The notes beneath the pieces were generated by a model, which worked only from the letters and a program-made list of their open reading frames with translations, was not told the origin of the DNA and ran no database searches. 64,000 nt of DNA from Neobacillus bataviensis (GTDB lineage Bacteria; Bacillota; Bacilli; Bacillales_B; DSM-18226), in NCBI RefSeq assembly GCF_019969725.1, contig NZ_JAHXYW010000001.1:744001-808000 (forward strand), read 5' to 3'. This document shows, one piece after another, positions 55,907-64,000 of this stretch; the stretch's first letter is position 1; every line of letters begins with the position of its first letter. Both the position numbers and the translations under genes were made by a program.

Positions 55907-56721
55907 TGATTATCATTCGAGAACTGAAAACAATTGAGGAAATGGAACAAGTTCAAGAACTGGAATGTAAAGTTTGGGAAATGCCCCCCACTCCAACACA
56001 CCAAACGTTAACGGCAGTAAAAAACGGCGGCATTATGGTCGGTGCCTTTGACGGAAACCGATTAATCGGTTTTAGCTATGGCTTTGCCGGCTTCCGTGAT
56101 GGCAAAAGCTATTTATGCTCACATATGCTCGGAATTGACGAGGATTACCGTTCACACGGCATAGGTGAAAAACTTAAGCTTGAACAACGTGAAATTGCCA
56201 TAACGAAAGGCTATGACTCAATGCACTGGACATATGACCCGCTTGAAACCCGAAACGGATATTTAAATCTAACCAAGCTTAATGGGATTTGTGACACTTA
56301 TGTAGAAAATTGCTACGGTGAGATGAAGAACGTCTTCAATCAAGGACTGCCGTCAGACCGTTTTGAAGTGCATTGGCATTTAACCAGTCGTTATGTTGTT
56401 GAAAAACATTTACCAAATATAGATTGGCCTGCAGCTATAAACACCATTTCATTTAATGAAGTAGGCCTGCCTGTTTACGTTGGGGGCATTGAGCAGGATC
56501 TAAACCGCCCTGCCTATTCATTGGCTGTACCAAAGGATTTTCAAGCCTTAAAAGCCGCTAGCCAACCACTGGCGATGGACTGGCGAATACAGACGCGAAC
56601 ACAGTTCCAACGCTTATTCAAAGCGGGATATGCCACTGTTCGATTACAGCCAAATGAAACACACAATAAATACATTTTTGTAAAAAAAGATACGTTAGCA
56701 CTAGGAGGAGAAACAAAATGA
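55906..56721 (+). CDS. GNAT-family N-acyltransferase (likely succinyl-CoA:D-amino acid succinyltransferase)
   Basis: This 271-aa protein has an N-terminal GNAT fold ([23 protein letters not shown] with the CoA-binding RxxGxG-type loop, landmark [11 protein letters not shown]) and a C-terminal extension of about 120 residues. The family is COG3375-like and is regularly found beside N-succinylamino acid racemase. It would acylate D-amino acids in the first step of the pathway. Its ATG overlaps the previous stop codon by 1 bp (TAATG), and its end overlaps the racemase gene by 4 bp, so the three are translationally coupled. Confidence 0.85.
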   Translation: MIIIRELKTIEEMEQVQELECKVWEMPPTPTHQTLTAVKNGGIMVGAFDGNRLIGFSYGFAGFRDGKSYLCSHMLGIDEDYRSHGIGEKLKLEQREIAITKGYDSMHWTYDPLETRNGYLNLTKLNGICDTYVENCYGEMKNVFNQGLPSDRFEVHWHLTSRYVVEKHLPNIDWPAAINTISFNEVGLPVYVGGIEQDLNRPAYSLAVPKDFQALKAASQPLAMDWRIQTRTQFQRLFKAGYATVRLQPNETHNKYIFVKKDTLALGGETK

Positions 56722-57824
56722 AGATTACAGACATTACGATTCGCCATTTAAAAATGAAATTAAAAGCACCCTTTACTACTAGCTTTGGAACATTTACAGA
56801 CAAAGACTTTCTATTACTAGAAGCAAGAGACGAAGACGGAACCATTGGATGGGGCGAGTCGGTAGCCTTCCATTCCCCTTGGTACAACGAAGAGACATTA
56901 CAAACAAATTGGCATATGTTAGAGGATTTTTTAATTCCGTTACTATTAAAGAAGGAAATGAACCATCCTGATGAAGTGAGTGAACTTTTTGCCCCCATCA
57001 GAAAAAATAATATGGCAAAGTCGACCATTGAAGGTGCCATTTGGGATATTTATGCACAGCAAACCAATCAATCTCTTGCTTCTGCACTCGGTGGAAAAAA
57101 AGAAAAAATTGAAGTTGGGATTAGTATTGGCATTCAAAAATCAATTGACGACTTAGTAGCGTTAGTCGATGAATATGTAAAGGAAGGCTACAAACGGATT
57201 AAAGTGAAAATTAAGCCGGGCTGGGATGTTGAAGTCATGCGAACATTGCGCGAGAAGTTCCCTGACGTTGCGATTATGGCAGATGCAAACTCGGCATACC
57301 GTTTGGAGGATGCAGAGCTTTTAAAAAAGCTGGATGAGTTTAACTTAACGATGATTGAACAGCCTTTAGCATCGGATGACATCATCGATCATGCACAGCT
57401 GCAAAAAATACTAAAAACTCCAATTTGTTTAGATGAAAGCATTCATTCTGTTGAGGATGCGCGTAAAGCGGTAGAACTGGGCAGTACAAAAATTATTAAT
57501 ATTAAAATCGGACGAGTCGGCGGTTTGACGGAAGCAAGAAAAATCCATGATTACTGTGAGGCAAATGAGATTCCAGTATGGTGCGGCGGCATGCTTGAGT
57601 CCGGGATCGGACGAGCACATAATGTTGCATTAACTACTTTATCAAACTTTATTTTACCTGGCGATACAGCAAGCTCGAATCGTTACTGGGAAAAAGATAT
57701 TATCCTGCCCGAAGTTGTGGCGGAAAACGGATATATTCAGGTACCTCAAACTGCCGGAATTGGCTATGAAGTGGATCTGGATGCAGTAGATGCATTTACA
57801 GTAGCGAAAAAACATTACAAATAA
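56718..57824 (+). CDS. N-succinylamino acid racemase / o-succinylbenzoate synthase family
   Basis: This 368-aa enolase superfamily member has the KxK motif KVK (Lys162, Lys164), metal ligands Asp189, Glu214 and Asp239, and the opposite-face Lys263. That is a complete set for 1,1-proton transfer. The same fold gives o-succinylbenzoate synthase (MenC) and N-succinylamino acid racemase. With no other men gene in the operon and with GNAT and M20 partners, racemase activity is the more likely main role. RBS AGGAGG lies inside the end of the GNAT gene. Confidence 0.88.
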   Translation: MKITDITIRHLKMKLKAPFTTSFGTFTDKDFLLLEARDEDGTIGWGESVAFHSPWYNEETLQTNWHMLEDFLIPLLLKKEMNHPDEVSELFAPIRKNNMAKSTIEGAIWDIYAQQTNQSLASALGGKKEKIEVGISIGIQKSIDDLVALVDEYVKEGYKRIKVKIKPGWDVEVMRTLREKFPDVAIMADANSAYRLEDAELLKKLDEFNLTMIEQPLASDDIIDHAQLQKILKTPICLDESIHSVEDARKAVELGSTKIINIKIGRVGGLTEARKIHDYCEANEIPVWCGGMLESGIGRAHNVALTTLSNFILPGDTASSNRYWEKDIILPEVVAENGYIQVPQTAGIGYEVDLDAVDAFTVAKKHYK

Positions 57825-57837
57825 TGGGGTGAATAGG

Positions 57838-58905
57838 ATGAAGAAAAGCTTACAAATTGGCGGAGCGTTCGTCGGTTTAATTGTCGGGGCCGGCTTTGCT
57901 TCAGGGCAAGAAATTATGCAGTATTTTACCAGCTTTGGTATTTGGGGAACCGTTGGAGGAATTATCGCTGCTGTGGCGTTCGCATTTTTAGGCTACACCC
58001 TGGCACAGTTGGGCTCTGACCTCCAGACATCATCTCATAAAGAGGTTATTTACTATTTAGGCGGTCGTTATATTGGGTTCATTTTAGATGTTATCATTAC
58101 CTTCTTTTTATTCGGTGTAGCTGTTGTTATGTTTGCGGGTTCAGGCTCGACATTCAAGCAAATGCTCGGCATTGATCCCATGATAGGCAGCGTGATTATG
58201 GTGGCTGCCACCATCTTAACTCTATTATTAAACGTAAAAAATATTATTAATTTAATTGCAATCATAACCCCTTATTTAATGGTCATTATATTTGTGATTT
58301 TAATATATTCTATTTTTACCATGGATATATCTTTCACTGAAGCAAATTCATTAGCAAAAGAACAAAGTTCCTCAACTTCAAACTGGATTATGGGTGCACT
58401 GCTATATGTATCCTATAATATCGCCGCGGGTGCCGCATTATTGATTGTTATGGGCGGTACCATTAAAGACCGTAAAGTAGCGGGACTGGGCGGTATTTTT
58501 GGCGGAATTATGCTTGGTATATTGATCATCTTAATTAATCTCTCAATGTTTGTAAAAATGGATATCGTAGGCGGTGTGGATATGCCAACACTTGAACTCG
58601 CCGCACAGATTCACCCGGCAGTAGGCATTCTAATGGCGATTGCTTTACTTGGTATGATGTACAACACAGCAGTGGGTATGTTCTACGCCTTTACAGTCCG
58701 TTTCATTAAACCAGAAAGTAAATCCTTCAAGCCGGCCGTAGTAGTGACCGGGTTACTGGGATTCGGCGCCAGCATAATAGGGTTCACTACACTTGTAGGA
58801 AAAGTATACTCCACAATGGGCTACCTAGGCTTTGCCCTAATCTTAGCAATCTTGATCGCCTGGGCAAGAAAAGGAAAAAGTCATAAGCCTGCTATAACGG
58901 CATAA
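57838..58905 (+). CDS. YkvI-type membrane transporter
   Basis: This 355-aa protein has ten or so predicted spans and belongs to the YkvI family of the APC-type transporters: GGAFVGLIVGAGFASGQEIMQYF (landmark GAGFASGQEIMQYF) is characteristic. Its substrate is not known; in this operon, import of a D-amino acid or an N-acylamino acid is plausible. A GTG at 57829 lies inside GGGGTGA, so the ATG at 57838 is used. It is the last gene of the operon. Confidence 0.88.
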   Translation: MKKSLQIGGAFVGLIVGAGFASGQEIMQYFTSFGIWGTVGGIIAAVAFAFLGYTLAQLGSDLQTSSHKEVIYYLGGRYIGFILDVIITFFLFGVAVVMFAGSGSTFKQMLGIDPMIGSVIMVAATILTLLLNVKNIINLIAIITPYLMVIIFVILIYSIFTMDISFTEANSLAKEQSSSTSNWIMGALLYVSYNIAAGAALLIVMGGTIKDRKVAGLGGIFGGIMLGILIILINLSMFVKMDIVGGVDMPTLELAAQIHPAVGILMAIALLGMMYNTAVGMFYAFTVRFIKPESKSFKPAVVVTGLLGFGASIIGFTTLVGKVYSTMGYLGFALILAILIAWARKGKSHKPAITA

Positions 58906-58912
58906 TAGATGT

Positions 58913-58950
58913 AGCTTGGTTCTAATCTTACAAAGGACCAAGCTTTTCTA
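58913..58950 (+). terminator. Terminator of the racemase operon
   Basis: AGCTTGGTTC-13 nt-GACCAAGCT (one bulge) followed by TTTCT. Confidence 0.8.
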
Positions 58951-59077
58951 TGGATTTTCCCCATGCATTAACAATTTATTATTGACCTTTTTCTATTAAC
59001 TAATTATAATAAGGAACGTTCCTATAAAAATTTTCTCAGTAACTCAGCACGTCCTGAAAATAAATATTCTTTAACTT

Positions 59078-59151
59078 GTCCCGATAGCTCAGCAGGATAG
59101 AGCAACAGTTTCCTAAACTGTAGGTCGGAGGTTCGAATCCTCTTCGGGACG
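59078..59151 (+). tRNA. tRNA-Arg (CCU)
   Basis: A 74-nt tRNA without encoded CCA. Acceptor GTCCCGA/TCGGGAC with discriminator G, D arm AGCTCAGCAGGATAGAGC, anticodon stem ACAGT/ACTGT with loop TTCCTAA (anticodon CCT), and T arm GGAGGTTCGAATCCTC. Confidence 0.95.
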
Positions 59152-59152
59152 T

Positions 59153-59187
59153 CAAAAAGCCTTGATTTTTCAAGGCTTTTATTTTTC
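59153..59187 (+). terminator. Terminator of tRNA-Arg
   Basis: AAAAGCCTTGA-TTTT-TCAAGGCTTTT followed by ATTTTTCTT. Confidence 0.9.
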
Positions 59188-59250
59188 TTAAAAATATGCA
59201 TCCTATAATGATTGAAAAAACTTACCATAACAATAAAATGTTTTTGGATA

Positions 59251-60813
59251 CTATTTAGTTTCAACCAAGACAATTTCGTTAACAATTGGAATTTCCTTTG
59301 TTAAGAGTGTTAACAGAGTTTCTTCGACATGATTATCAATTTCGCAAATTGTGATTGCCGGACCATTTATTTTTGAACGTTCATTCGCCATCCGAGCGAT
59401 GTTAAATCCGTTTTGGTAAAGAACAGCTGATAATTCGGAAATAACCCCTTTTCGGTCTTTATGGCGGATCACAAGTGTCGGCCGTTCGCCGGAAAATTTT
59501 AAAGGATAATCATCCAGTTCCTGAACCTCCACCTTGCCCCCACCTAAAGAACTGGCCAACACCTTTACAGTACGTGAAGCCCCTGATAATTCTACAAGAA
59601 CGGTGTTAGGGTGATAACTTCCAAGCACCCTTTTCGTAAATTCATATTGTAAGCCCTGTTCTTCGGCAATTGCCTTTGCATTTGGGATGCCATCATCTAG
59701 GGTCGATAATCCCATAACACCCGCTAACAGCGCTAAGTCTGTTCCGTGTCCTTGGTAGGTTTCAGCGAAGGATCCCATTAATGAGAACCTCACATATAAT
59801 GGTTTTTCATTCAACAGCTGGTAGGCAATGTTCCCAATTCGAACAGCCCCGGCCGTATGCGAACTTGAAGGGCCAACCATTACAGGGCCGATAATTTCAT
59901 AGGCACTTTGGTATTTTGCCGGGCCGCAGCCACTGGCTTTTTCATTGAATATCTGTTCTTTTAATTTCTTGCCTGTTGGAGTTCCGGCAAGACCGCCTAT
60001 CCCTGTTTCTCTCAATGATTCTGGCATTTGCTGTCCTACCTCATGCATCACATGGACTACCTCATCCGGAGGGATGATGCTGACTACCCCTGCTAACGCC
60101 ATATCTGCTGCAGCTTGTGCGGTAATCGCATGTAAACCGTTACGGATGATGCACGGGATTTCCACCAGCCCGGCCACTGGGTCACAGACCAACCCTAGTG
60201 AATTTTTCAAGGCGATTCCAACGGCATTTCCAACCTGCGTCGGTGTTCCACCGGCCAGCTCAACAAGGGTGCCGGCTGCCATTGCTGTTGCAGATCCGAC
60301 TTCGGCCTGACACCCGCCGGCAGCCCCTGAGATTGATGCTTTATTCGCAATAACCAAGCCAAGGGCGGAGGCAGTAAACATGGACTGAACAATTTGCTTA
60401 CGGGTAAATTTTCCGCTATCAAGGGCATGAACCAGTACAGCCGGCAGGATTCCTGCTGAGCCTGCTGTCGGTGTTGCCACAATCCGCCCCATCGCCGCAT
60501 TTACCTCTGAAACCGCGAGCGCAAACGCTGCAGCATTTAATGTTATAGGGTTTATAAAGGAATTCCCATTTTCGGCATATTGGTGAAGGCGGTGACCGTC
60601 CCCGCCTGTCAAACCGGTCCGGGACATAACAGGCCTCATCGTTCCTTTACGGACAGCCTCCTCCATCACTGCAAATTGCTCAGCCATTTTTTCAAGTATC
60701 GTTTCTCTAGGATCACCTTTCTGTTTTACCTCTGTATCTATCATTAATTCCGCAATAGTTGTTTTCTCATTTTCAACAAGTTCCATTAATTCACTTAAAC
60801 TCGTAAAAGACAT
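59251..60813 (-). CDS. Iron-sulfur L-serine dehydratase, alpha-beta fusion
   Basis: This 520-aa enzyme converts L-serine to pyruvate and ammonia. The N-terminal part (1-295) is the alpha subunit with cluster cysteines Cys168, Cys210 and Cys221 (GGCQAEVGSA, LVCDPVAGLVEIPC). The C-terminal part (about 303-520) is the beta subunit with IIGPVMVGPSSSHTAGA and an ACT domain from about 450. In B. subtilis the subunits are separate (SdaAA, SdaAB); in the single-chain E. coli enzymes the beta part comes first. The order here is reversed. RBS AAAGGGAG precedes the ATG. Confidence 0.92.
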   Translation of the reverse strand: MSFTSLSELMELVENEKTTIAELMIDTEVKQKGDPRETILEKMAEQFAVMEEAVRKGTMRPVMSRTGLTGGDGHRLHQYAENGNSFINPITLNAAAFALAVSEVNAAMGRIVATPTAGSAGILPAVLVHALDSGKFTRKQIVQSMFTASALGLVIANKASISGAAGGCQAEVGSATAMAAGTLVELAGGTPTQVGNAVGIALKNSLGLVCDPVAGLVEIPCIIRNGLHAITAQAAADMALAGVVSIIPPDEVVHVMHEVGQQMPESLRETGIGGLAGTPTGKKLKEQIFNEKASGCGPAKYQSAYEIIGPVMVGPSSSHTAGAVRIGNIAYQLLNEKPLYVRFSLMGSFAETYQGHGTDLALLAGVMGLSTLDDGIPNAKAIAEEQGLQYEFTKRVLGSYHPNTVLVELSGASRTVKVLASSLGGGKVEVQELDDYPLKFSGERPTLVIRHKDRKGVISELSAVLYQNGFNIARMANERSKINGPAITICEIDNHVEETLLTLLTKEIPIVNEIVLVETK

Positions 60814-60837
60814 ATGCTCACTCCCTTTAAAGAAGAA

Positions 60838-60864
60838 GGTCCTTACGCCTGAAGCATAAGAACC
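60838..60864 (-). terminator. Hairpin in the leader of the serine dehydratase gene
   Basis: On the minus strand GGTTCTTATGC-TTCAG-GCGTAAGGACC pairs over 11 bp with three G-U pairs, followed by TTCTTCTTT. It lies between the AbgB-like stop codon and the dehydratase ATG, so it is either the terminator of the upstream operon or an attenuator. Confidence 0.55.
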
Positions 60865-60934
60865 GTCTCTCTGTTTCCTACTTACTTAGGAAAAATCCGC
60901 ATAGATTGCGATTTATCAAATCCACTCCTGAACT

Positions 60935-62389
60935 CTATATTGTTTGATACACCTTTTGTTTATATATCGGAGGTGTAAGCTCTTTCGGGATTAGCGACTC
61001 ATAGGTTTCTCCTTCAAGCCTTTCTATCAATTCCTTTTTAGCCTTTTCAAGTAATTCCGGATTTTCAAGAGCCGAAATAGCTGTACACGCAATGGCTTTT
61101 CCCGCTAATAACATGGCATCATGGGCATAGCTTTCTTTACCTTGCGCGACAGCCTGCCAAGTATGAAACGGTGTTCCAAACGCCCAGGTGGAAGTAACAC
61201 ATTGCGCCGTTGGTACATTCCAGCTAACATCGGCAACATCCGTAGAACCTCCCATAAATGTTTCTTTTTCAGAAAATGGGGCGATAAAGTCGGCAATAGG
61301 CCGTTCGGCTAATTGAGAAGCTCCCTGTTTTCCCGCTTGTAAAGCTGCCGCACGCTTCTCCTCGTCCGTCAATGTTTCATAAATGATTTTTGCATAGTTT
61401 ATATTCTGTTCTGAAGCAAGGGGAGCTCCAATTTCTTGCATATATTGGTGCATCACTTTTTCAAGAGTTAAGTTAGGAATTAAATTATGGCAGGAGCCTT
61501 GAATTTCGTAATCTACCTTCGTTTGCGTCATAAGTGCTGCACCACGGGCACAGTCTACTACCCTGTCATAAAGCTCTTTTACTTGATATGGTTTCGGTGC
61601 ACGGATTAAATAAGTCACTTCCGCCTCTGCCTGAACAACGTTTGGAGCCAATCCACCTGTATTGGTTACAGCATAATGAATCCGAGCTTCATCAATCATG
61701 TGTTCTCTCATATAATTGACACCGACGTTCATAAGTTCGACTGCATCTAATGCACTTCTTCCTAAATGTGGAGATGCACCGGCATGGGCACTTCTCCCTT
61801 TAAATTTAAAGTGTGCATGGATGACCGCATTTGCAGTGGAATTCATGACAGCATTCATTGTGGCAGGATGCCATGAGAAGGCGGCATCCACATCTTTAAA
61901 AAGACCGTCTCTTGCCATAAATGTTTTCCCATATCCACTTTCTTCTGCCGGACAGCCAAAATATTGTACGGTTCCAGCAAGCTTATGTTCTTTCATATAA
62001 TCCTTAACCGCAATAGCAGCCGCTAACGATCCTACCCCCAGTAAATTATGTCCACAGCCATGGCCGTTTCCATTTTTCATAATGGGTTCAAACGTATAGC
62101 TGCTCGCTTGTTGGCTTAGCCCTGCCAAAGCATCATATTCACCAAGAATCGCAATGACTGGATGACCCGATCCATAGGAGGCAATAAAGCCTGTTTCAAG
62201 ACCAGCTATCCCCCTTTTTACGGTAAACCCTTCATCTTCCATTGCTTCGCAAAGCAAATCAGCTGAACGAAATTCCTCAAATCTGGTTTCTGCAAACTCC
62301 CATATTTGATCACTTAGCTCTTCAAACAATGGACGTTTTTCATCTATTAAACTAGTAATTTTTTCTGATAAAGCAGTCAATTTTTCCAT
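60935..62389 (-). CDS. M20-family amidohydrolase (AbgB-like)
   Basis: This 484-aa M20D protein has GEYDALAGLSQ, NGHGCGHNLLG, GCPAEESGYGK and a late HTW motif (FGTPFHTWQAV). This combination matches AbgB, the p-aminobenzoyl-glutamate hydrolase subunit, and related aminoacyl-amide hydrolases. It follows the MFS gene by 3 bp and is likely to act on the compound that this transporter imports. The start is ATG at 62389, or TTG at 62380, which is better spaced from TAGGAG. Confidence 0.87.
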   Translation of the reverse strand: MEKLTALSEKITSLIDEKRPLFEELSDQIWEFAETRFEEFRSADLLCEAMEDEGFTVKRGIAGLETGFIASYGSGHPVIAILGEYDALAGLSQQASSYTFEPIMKNGNGHGCGHNLLGVGSLAAAIAVKDYMKEHKLAGTVQYFGCPAEESGYGKTFMARDGLFKDVDAAFSWHPATMNAVMNSTANAVIHAHFKFKGRSAHAGASPHLGRSALDAVELMNVGVNYMREHMIDEARIHYAVTNTGGLAPNVVQAEAEVTYLIRAPKPYQVKELYDRVVDCARGAALMTQTKVDYEIQGSCHNLIPNLTLEKVMHQYMQEIGAPLASEQNINYAKIIYETLTDEEKRAAALQAGKQGASQLAERPIADFIAPFSEKETFMGGSTDVADVSWNVPTAQCVTSTWAFGTPFHTWQAVAQGKESYAHDAMLLAGKAIACTAISALENPELLEKAKKELIERLEGETYESLIPKELTPPIYKQKVYQTI

Positions 62390-62392
62390 CTC

Positions 62393-63622
62393 CTAACTTG
62401 CATTTTTTTTGAAAGAAGGAACCTCTTTCTTAGAGCGAATCAAAAATAAAGATCCCGCACACAATAGTGCAAACATAATCAGCATAATAAAAGCCACTGT
62501 ATAAGAACCGTCAAAAGCATCGACTAAAAACCCTATTAACATCGGAGTAAGAACCCCAGCGAATTGTGCACCTGTATTAATAAAACCATTTGCCGTTCCT
62601 ACAACCTCTTCTGATAACATTTTTAATGGCGCTGAGATGATTAAAATAATATTAAACGACATGAATACAGTAACAACACTTTGATAGACAGCAAACATAG
62701 CTATGTTTGGTGCAAAAGCCATTAAATAAAGAAAAACCGCCGTTAATACTGCAAATATCGCTGCTATTACCTTATCTTTCCCTTCAGGTAATTTATCTAA
62801 AATATAGCCACTTGCAAGCATCGCGATAATTCCTGCAACCGCTGGAATAGCTGAAATATACCCAACAGATGTTAAGTCCAGATGTCGTGCCTTAACTAAA
62901 TAGGTTGGCATCCATGCCATTAATCCCCATTGCACGGCATAAATCGCAAAATAGGCAATGAACAAATTCCATATAATCGGAGTTTTTAAAACATTTCTTA
63001 ATGGCGCTTTATTTTTGGAAGGGTTTTCAAACTTGCCTACAGTTGAACCTTTCCGCTCTTTTAAGAAAAAGACGTAAAGTAAGGTAAATATAATGCCAAT
63101 AGCACCCGCAATATAAAAGATCATTCTCCAACCGATCGTTTGCATAGACTGGGTACCCAAGATTGGTGTTATTACTCCCATTATCGTACCGGAAGTAAGC
63201 ATGAAGGACATAGCCCGGCTCCGTTCATTTTGCGGAAACCAACTCGCAATACCTTTTGATGCAGATGGAAAAAAGCTTCCTTCTCCAATTCCAAAAAGAA
63301 ATCGAATGAGGATTAAAGACATGAATGACCATGCCATTCCGGACAAAATCGTGAAAACGGACCAAGCAAAAACAGCCATGACAATGATTTTTCTGAAACC
63401 AAAACGATCTGCGAGCCATCCACCTGGAATTTGCATTAAGGCATAACCTGCAAAAAAGCTGCTTAAAACAATTCCTGTCTGGGAGGCACTTAACTGGAGA
63501 TCCTTTGAAATACCTAAAATCGCATAATTCATGAAAAATCGATCAAAGTTTCCAATTGACCATCCTAAAAATAGCAAGATGATAATGACATACTTCCAGT
63601 TCTGCGATAATTTGGATACCAT
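62393..63622 (-). CDS. MFS transporter, anion:cation symporter-like
   Basis: This 409-aa transporter has 12 predicted spans. GGWLADRFGFRK (loop 2-3 motif), FLFGIGEGSFFPSASKGIASWF (landmark GIGEGSFFPSASKG) and RSRAMSF point to the ACS family, whose members import sugar acids, carboxylates or peptides with protons. It is the first gene of a two-gene unit with the AbgB-like hydrolase, suggesting uptake of an N-acyl or amide-linked acid that is cleaved inside. Confidence 0.9.
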   Translation of the reverse strand: MVSKLSQNWKYVIIILLFLGWSIGNFDRFFMNYAILGISKDLQLSASQTGIVLSSFFAGYALMQIPGGWLADRFGFRKIIVMAVFAWSVFTILSGMAWSFMSLILIRFLFGIGEGSFFPSASKGIASWFPQNERSRAMSFMLTSGTIMGVITPILGTQSMQTIGWRMIFYIAGAIGIIFTLLYVFFLKERKGSTVGKFENPSKNKAPLRNVLKTPIIWNLFIAYFAIYAVQWGLMAWMPTYLVKARHLDLTSVGYISAIPAVAGIIAMLASGYILDKLPEGKDKVIAAIFAVLTAVFLYLMAFAPNIAMFAVYQSVVTVFMSFNIILIISAPLKMLSEEVVGTANGFINTGAQFAGVLTPMLIGFLVDAFDGSYTVAFIMLIMFALLCAGSLFLIRSKKEVPSFKKNAS

Positions 63623-63761
63623 AACGTTCCTCCTTGCGAAATTTGTTGAATTCTATTTAAGTATAAAAAATTTGAACTATTCAAACAATGTTCAGTCCTA
63701 TATAATATTTACATATATTATGTTGAGTTCTACATGTAAGTCCTATAGGGGGAGTGTAATA

Positions 63762-64000
63762 GTGGATACCTTGATGAAAATCAAACAATTTTTAATAGAT
63801 AACTGCTCCCTCTCACATTTTGAGGTGTGGCAAAGTATAAAGGGATTAGATTTTTCACTCGTATTATCCCATCATATTGACAAAGAAACGCCGGTACCAA
63901 GAAGATTTTTCAATGAAGAAATACTAACACATGAAAATTTCACCGATATTTACTACCATTATTCCAATCATACAACTATAGTTATCAGAATCAGTAAATC
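63762..64000 (+). CDS. Divergent gene, N-terminal part only (possible regulator)
   Basis: A GTG start with GGGGGAG 7 nt upstream opens a frame that runs off the right window edge (79 codons seen): MDTLMKIKQFLIDNCSLS, HFEVWQSIKGLDFSLVLS and so on. I do not recognise the domain. Its divergent position next to the MFS/AbgB-like operon suggests a regulator of that operon, but no DNA-binding domain is visible in the part present. Confidence 0.6.
   Translation, partial: MDTLMKIKQFLIDNCSLSHFEVWQSIKGLDFSLVLSHHIDKETPVPRRFFNEEILTHENFTDIYYHYSNHTTIVIRISK

Noticed and set aside
59022..59285. Small protein gene on the minus strand over the tRNA-Arg
   Set aside because: The frame is the reverse complement of the tRNA. 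The VPKRIRTSDLQFRKLL-type sequence is a well-known artefact of antisense reading through tRNA genes.
60814..60934. Glycine or other known riboswitch in the serine dehydratase leader
   Set aside because: The conserved core sequences of the glycine aptamer are absent; only a simple hairpin is present.

Overview
The window looks like a chromosomal segment of a low-GC, endospore-forming Bacillaceae bacterium (Bacillus/Neobacillus-like). The evidence is gene content and order: the lexA-yneA-yneB-ynzC-tkt-sirA-yneF block, glnR-glnA, ynbB-hflX, spoVK-hfq-miaA and mutL-mutS follow Bacillus synteny. Sporulation genes (spoVK, sirA, a Spo0E-like phosphatase) are present, as are AAGGAGG-type ribosome binding sites and frequent TTG/GTG starts. 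A tRNA-Sec gene shows that this lineage decodes UGA as selenocysteine. The genus is inference.

Layout. (1) 1-14.1 kb: an accessory carbohydrate or sugar-acid operon on the minus strand. It holds a D-2-hydroxyacid dehydrogenase, an ABC importer without its own ATPase, a GH4 glycosidase, an IlvD/Edd-type dehydratase, an SDR, two NodB-fold proteins lacking the usual Asp-Asp motif, three uncharacterised small proteins and a GntR/HutC regulator, flanked by a PfkB kinase and a flavin-reductase-like gene. An operator-like sequence (GGGTTGWTGGGTCAACS) occurs three times, twice overlapping a promoter. (2) 14.1-19.2 kb: a graveyard of prophage-type genes (XRE regulator, YolD with a LexA box, LigB-type ligase, two tyrosine recombinase remnants) beside tRNA-Sec. 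(3) 19.5-29.8 kb: YneK-like protein, an L,D-transpeptidase with cell-wall-binding repeats, ccdC, ccdA with a Fur box, a Spo0E-like gene, a heterodimeric ABC exporter, an ArsR/SRPBCC pair and a second repeat-bearing secreted protein. (4) 30.2-52.2 kb: conserved housekeeping core, including the SOS pair lexA/yneA, tkt, glnRA, hfq, mreBH (candidate SigI promoter) and mutSL. (5) 53.9-58.9 kb: an RpiR-regulated operon with M20 hydrolase, GNAT, N-succinylamino acid racemase and permease, matching a D- to L-amino acid conversion pathway. (6) 59-64 kb: tRNA-Arg, a fused serine dehydratase, and an AbgB-like amidohydrolase with an MFS transporter.

The most unusual non-coding signal is a family of intergenic tandem repeats at about 36.1, 38.4, 46.4 and 47.55 kb. 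All share a 52-bp layout: a GGnC box, a 19-nt palindrome, TACC and a 25-nt tail. The palindromes differ between arrays but stay self-complementary, which suggests selection on structure rather than sequence.
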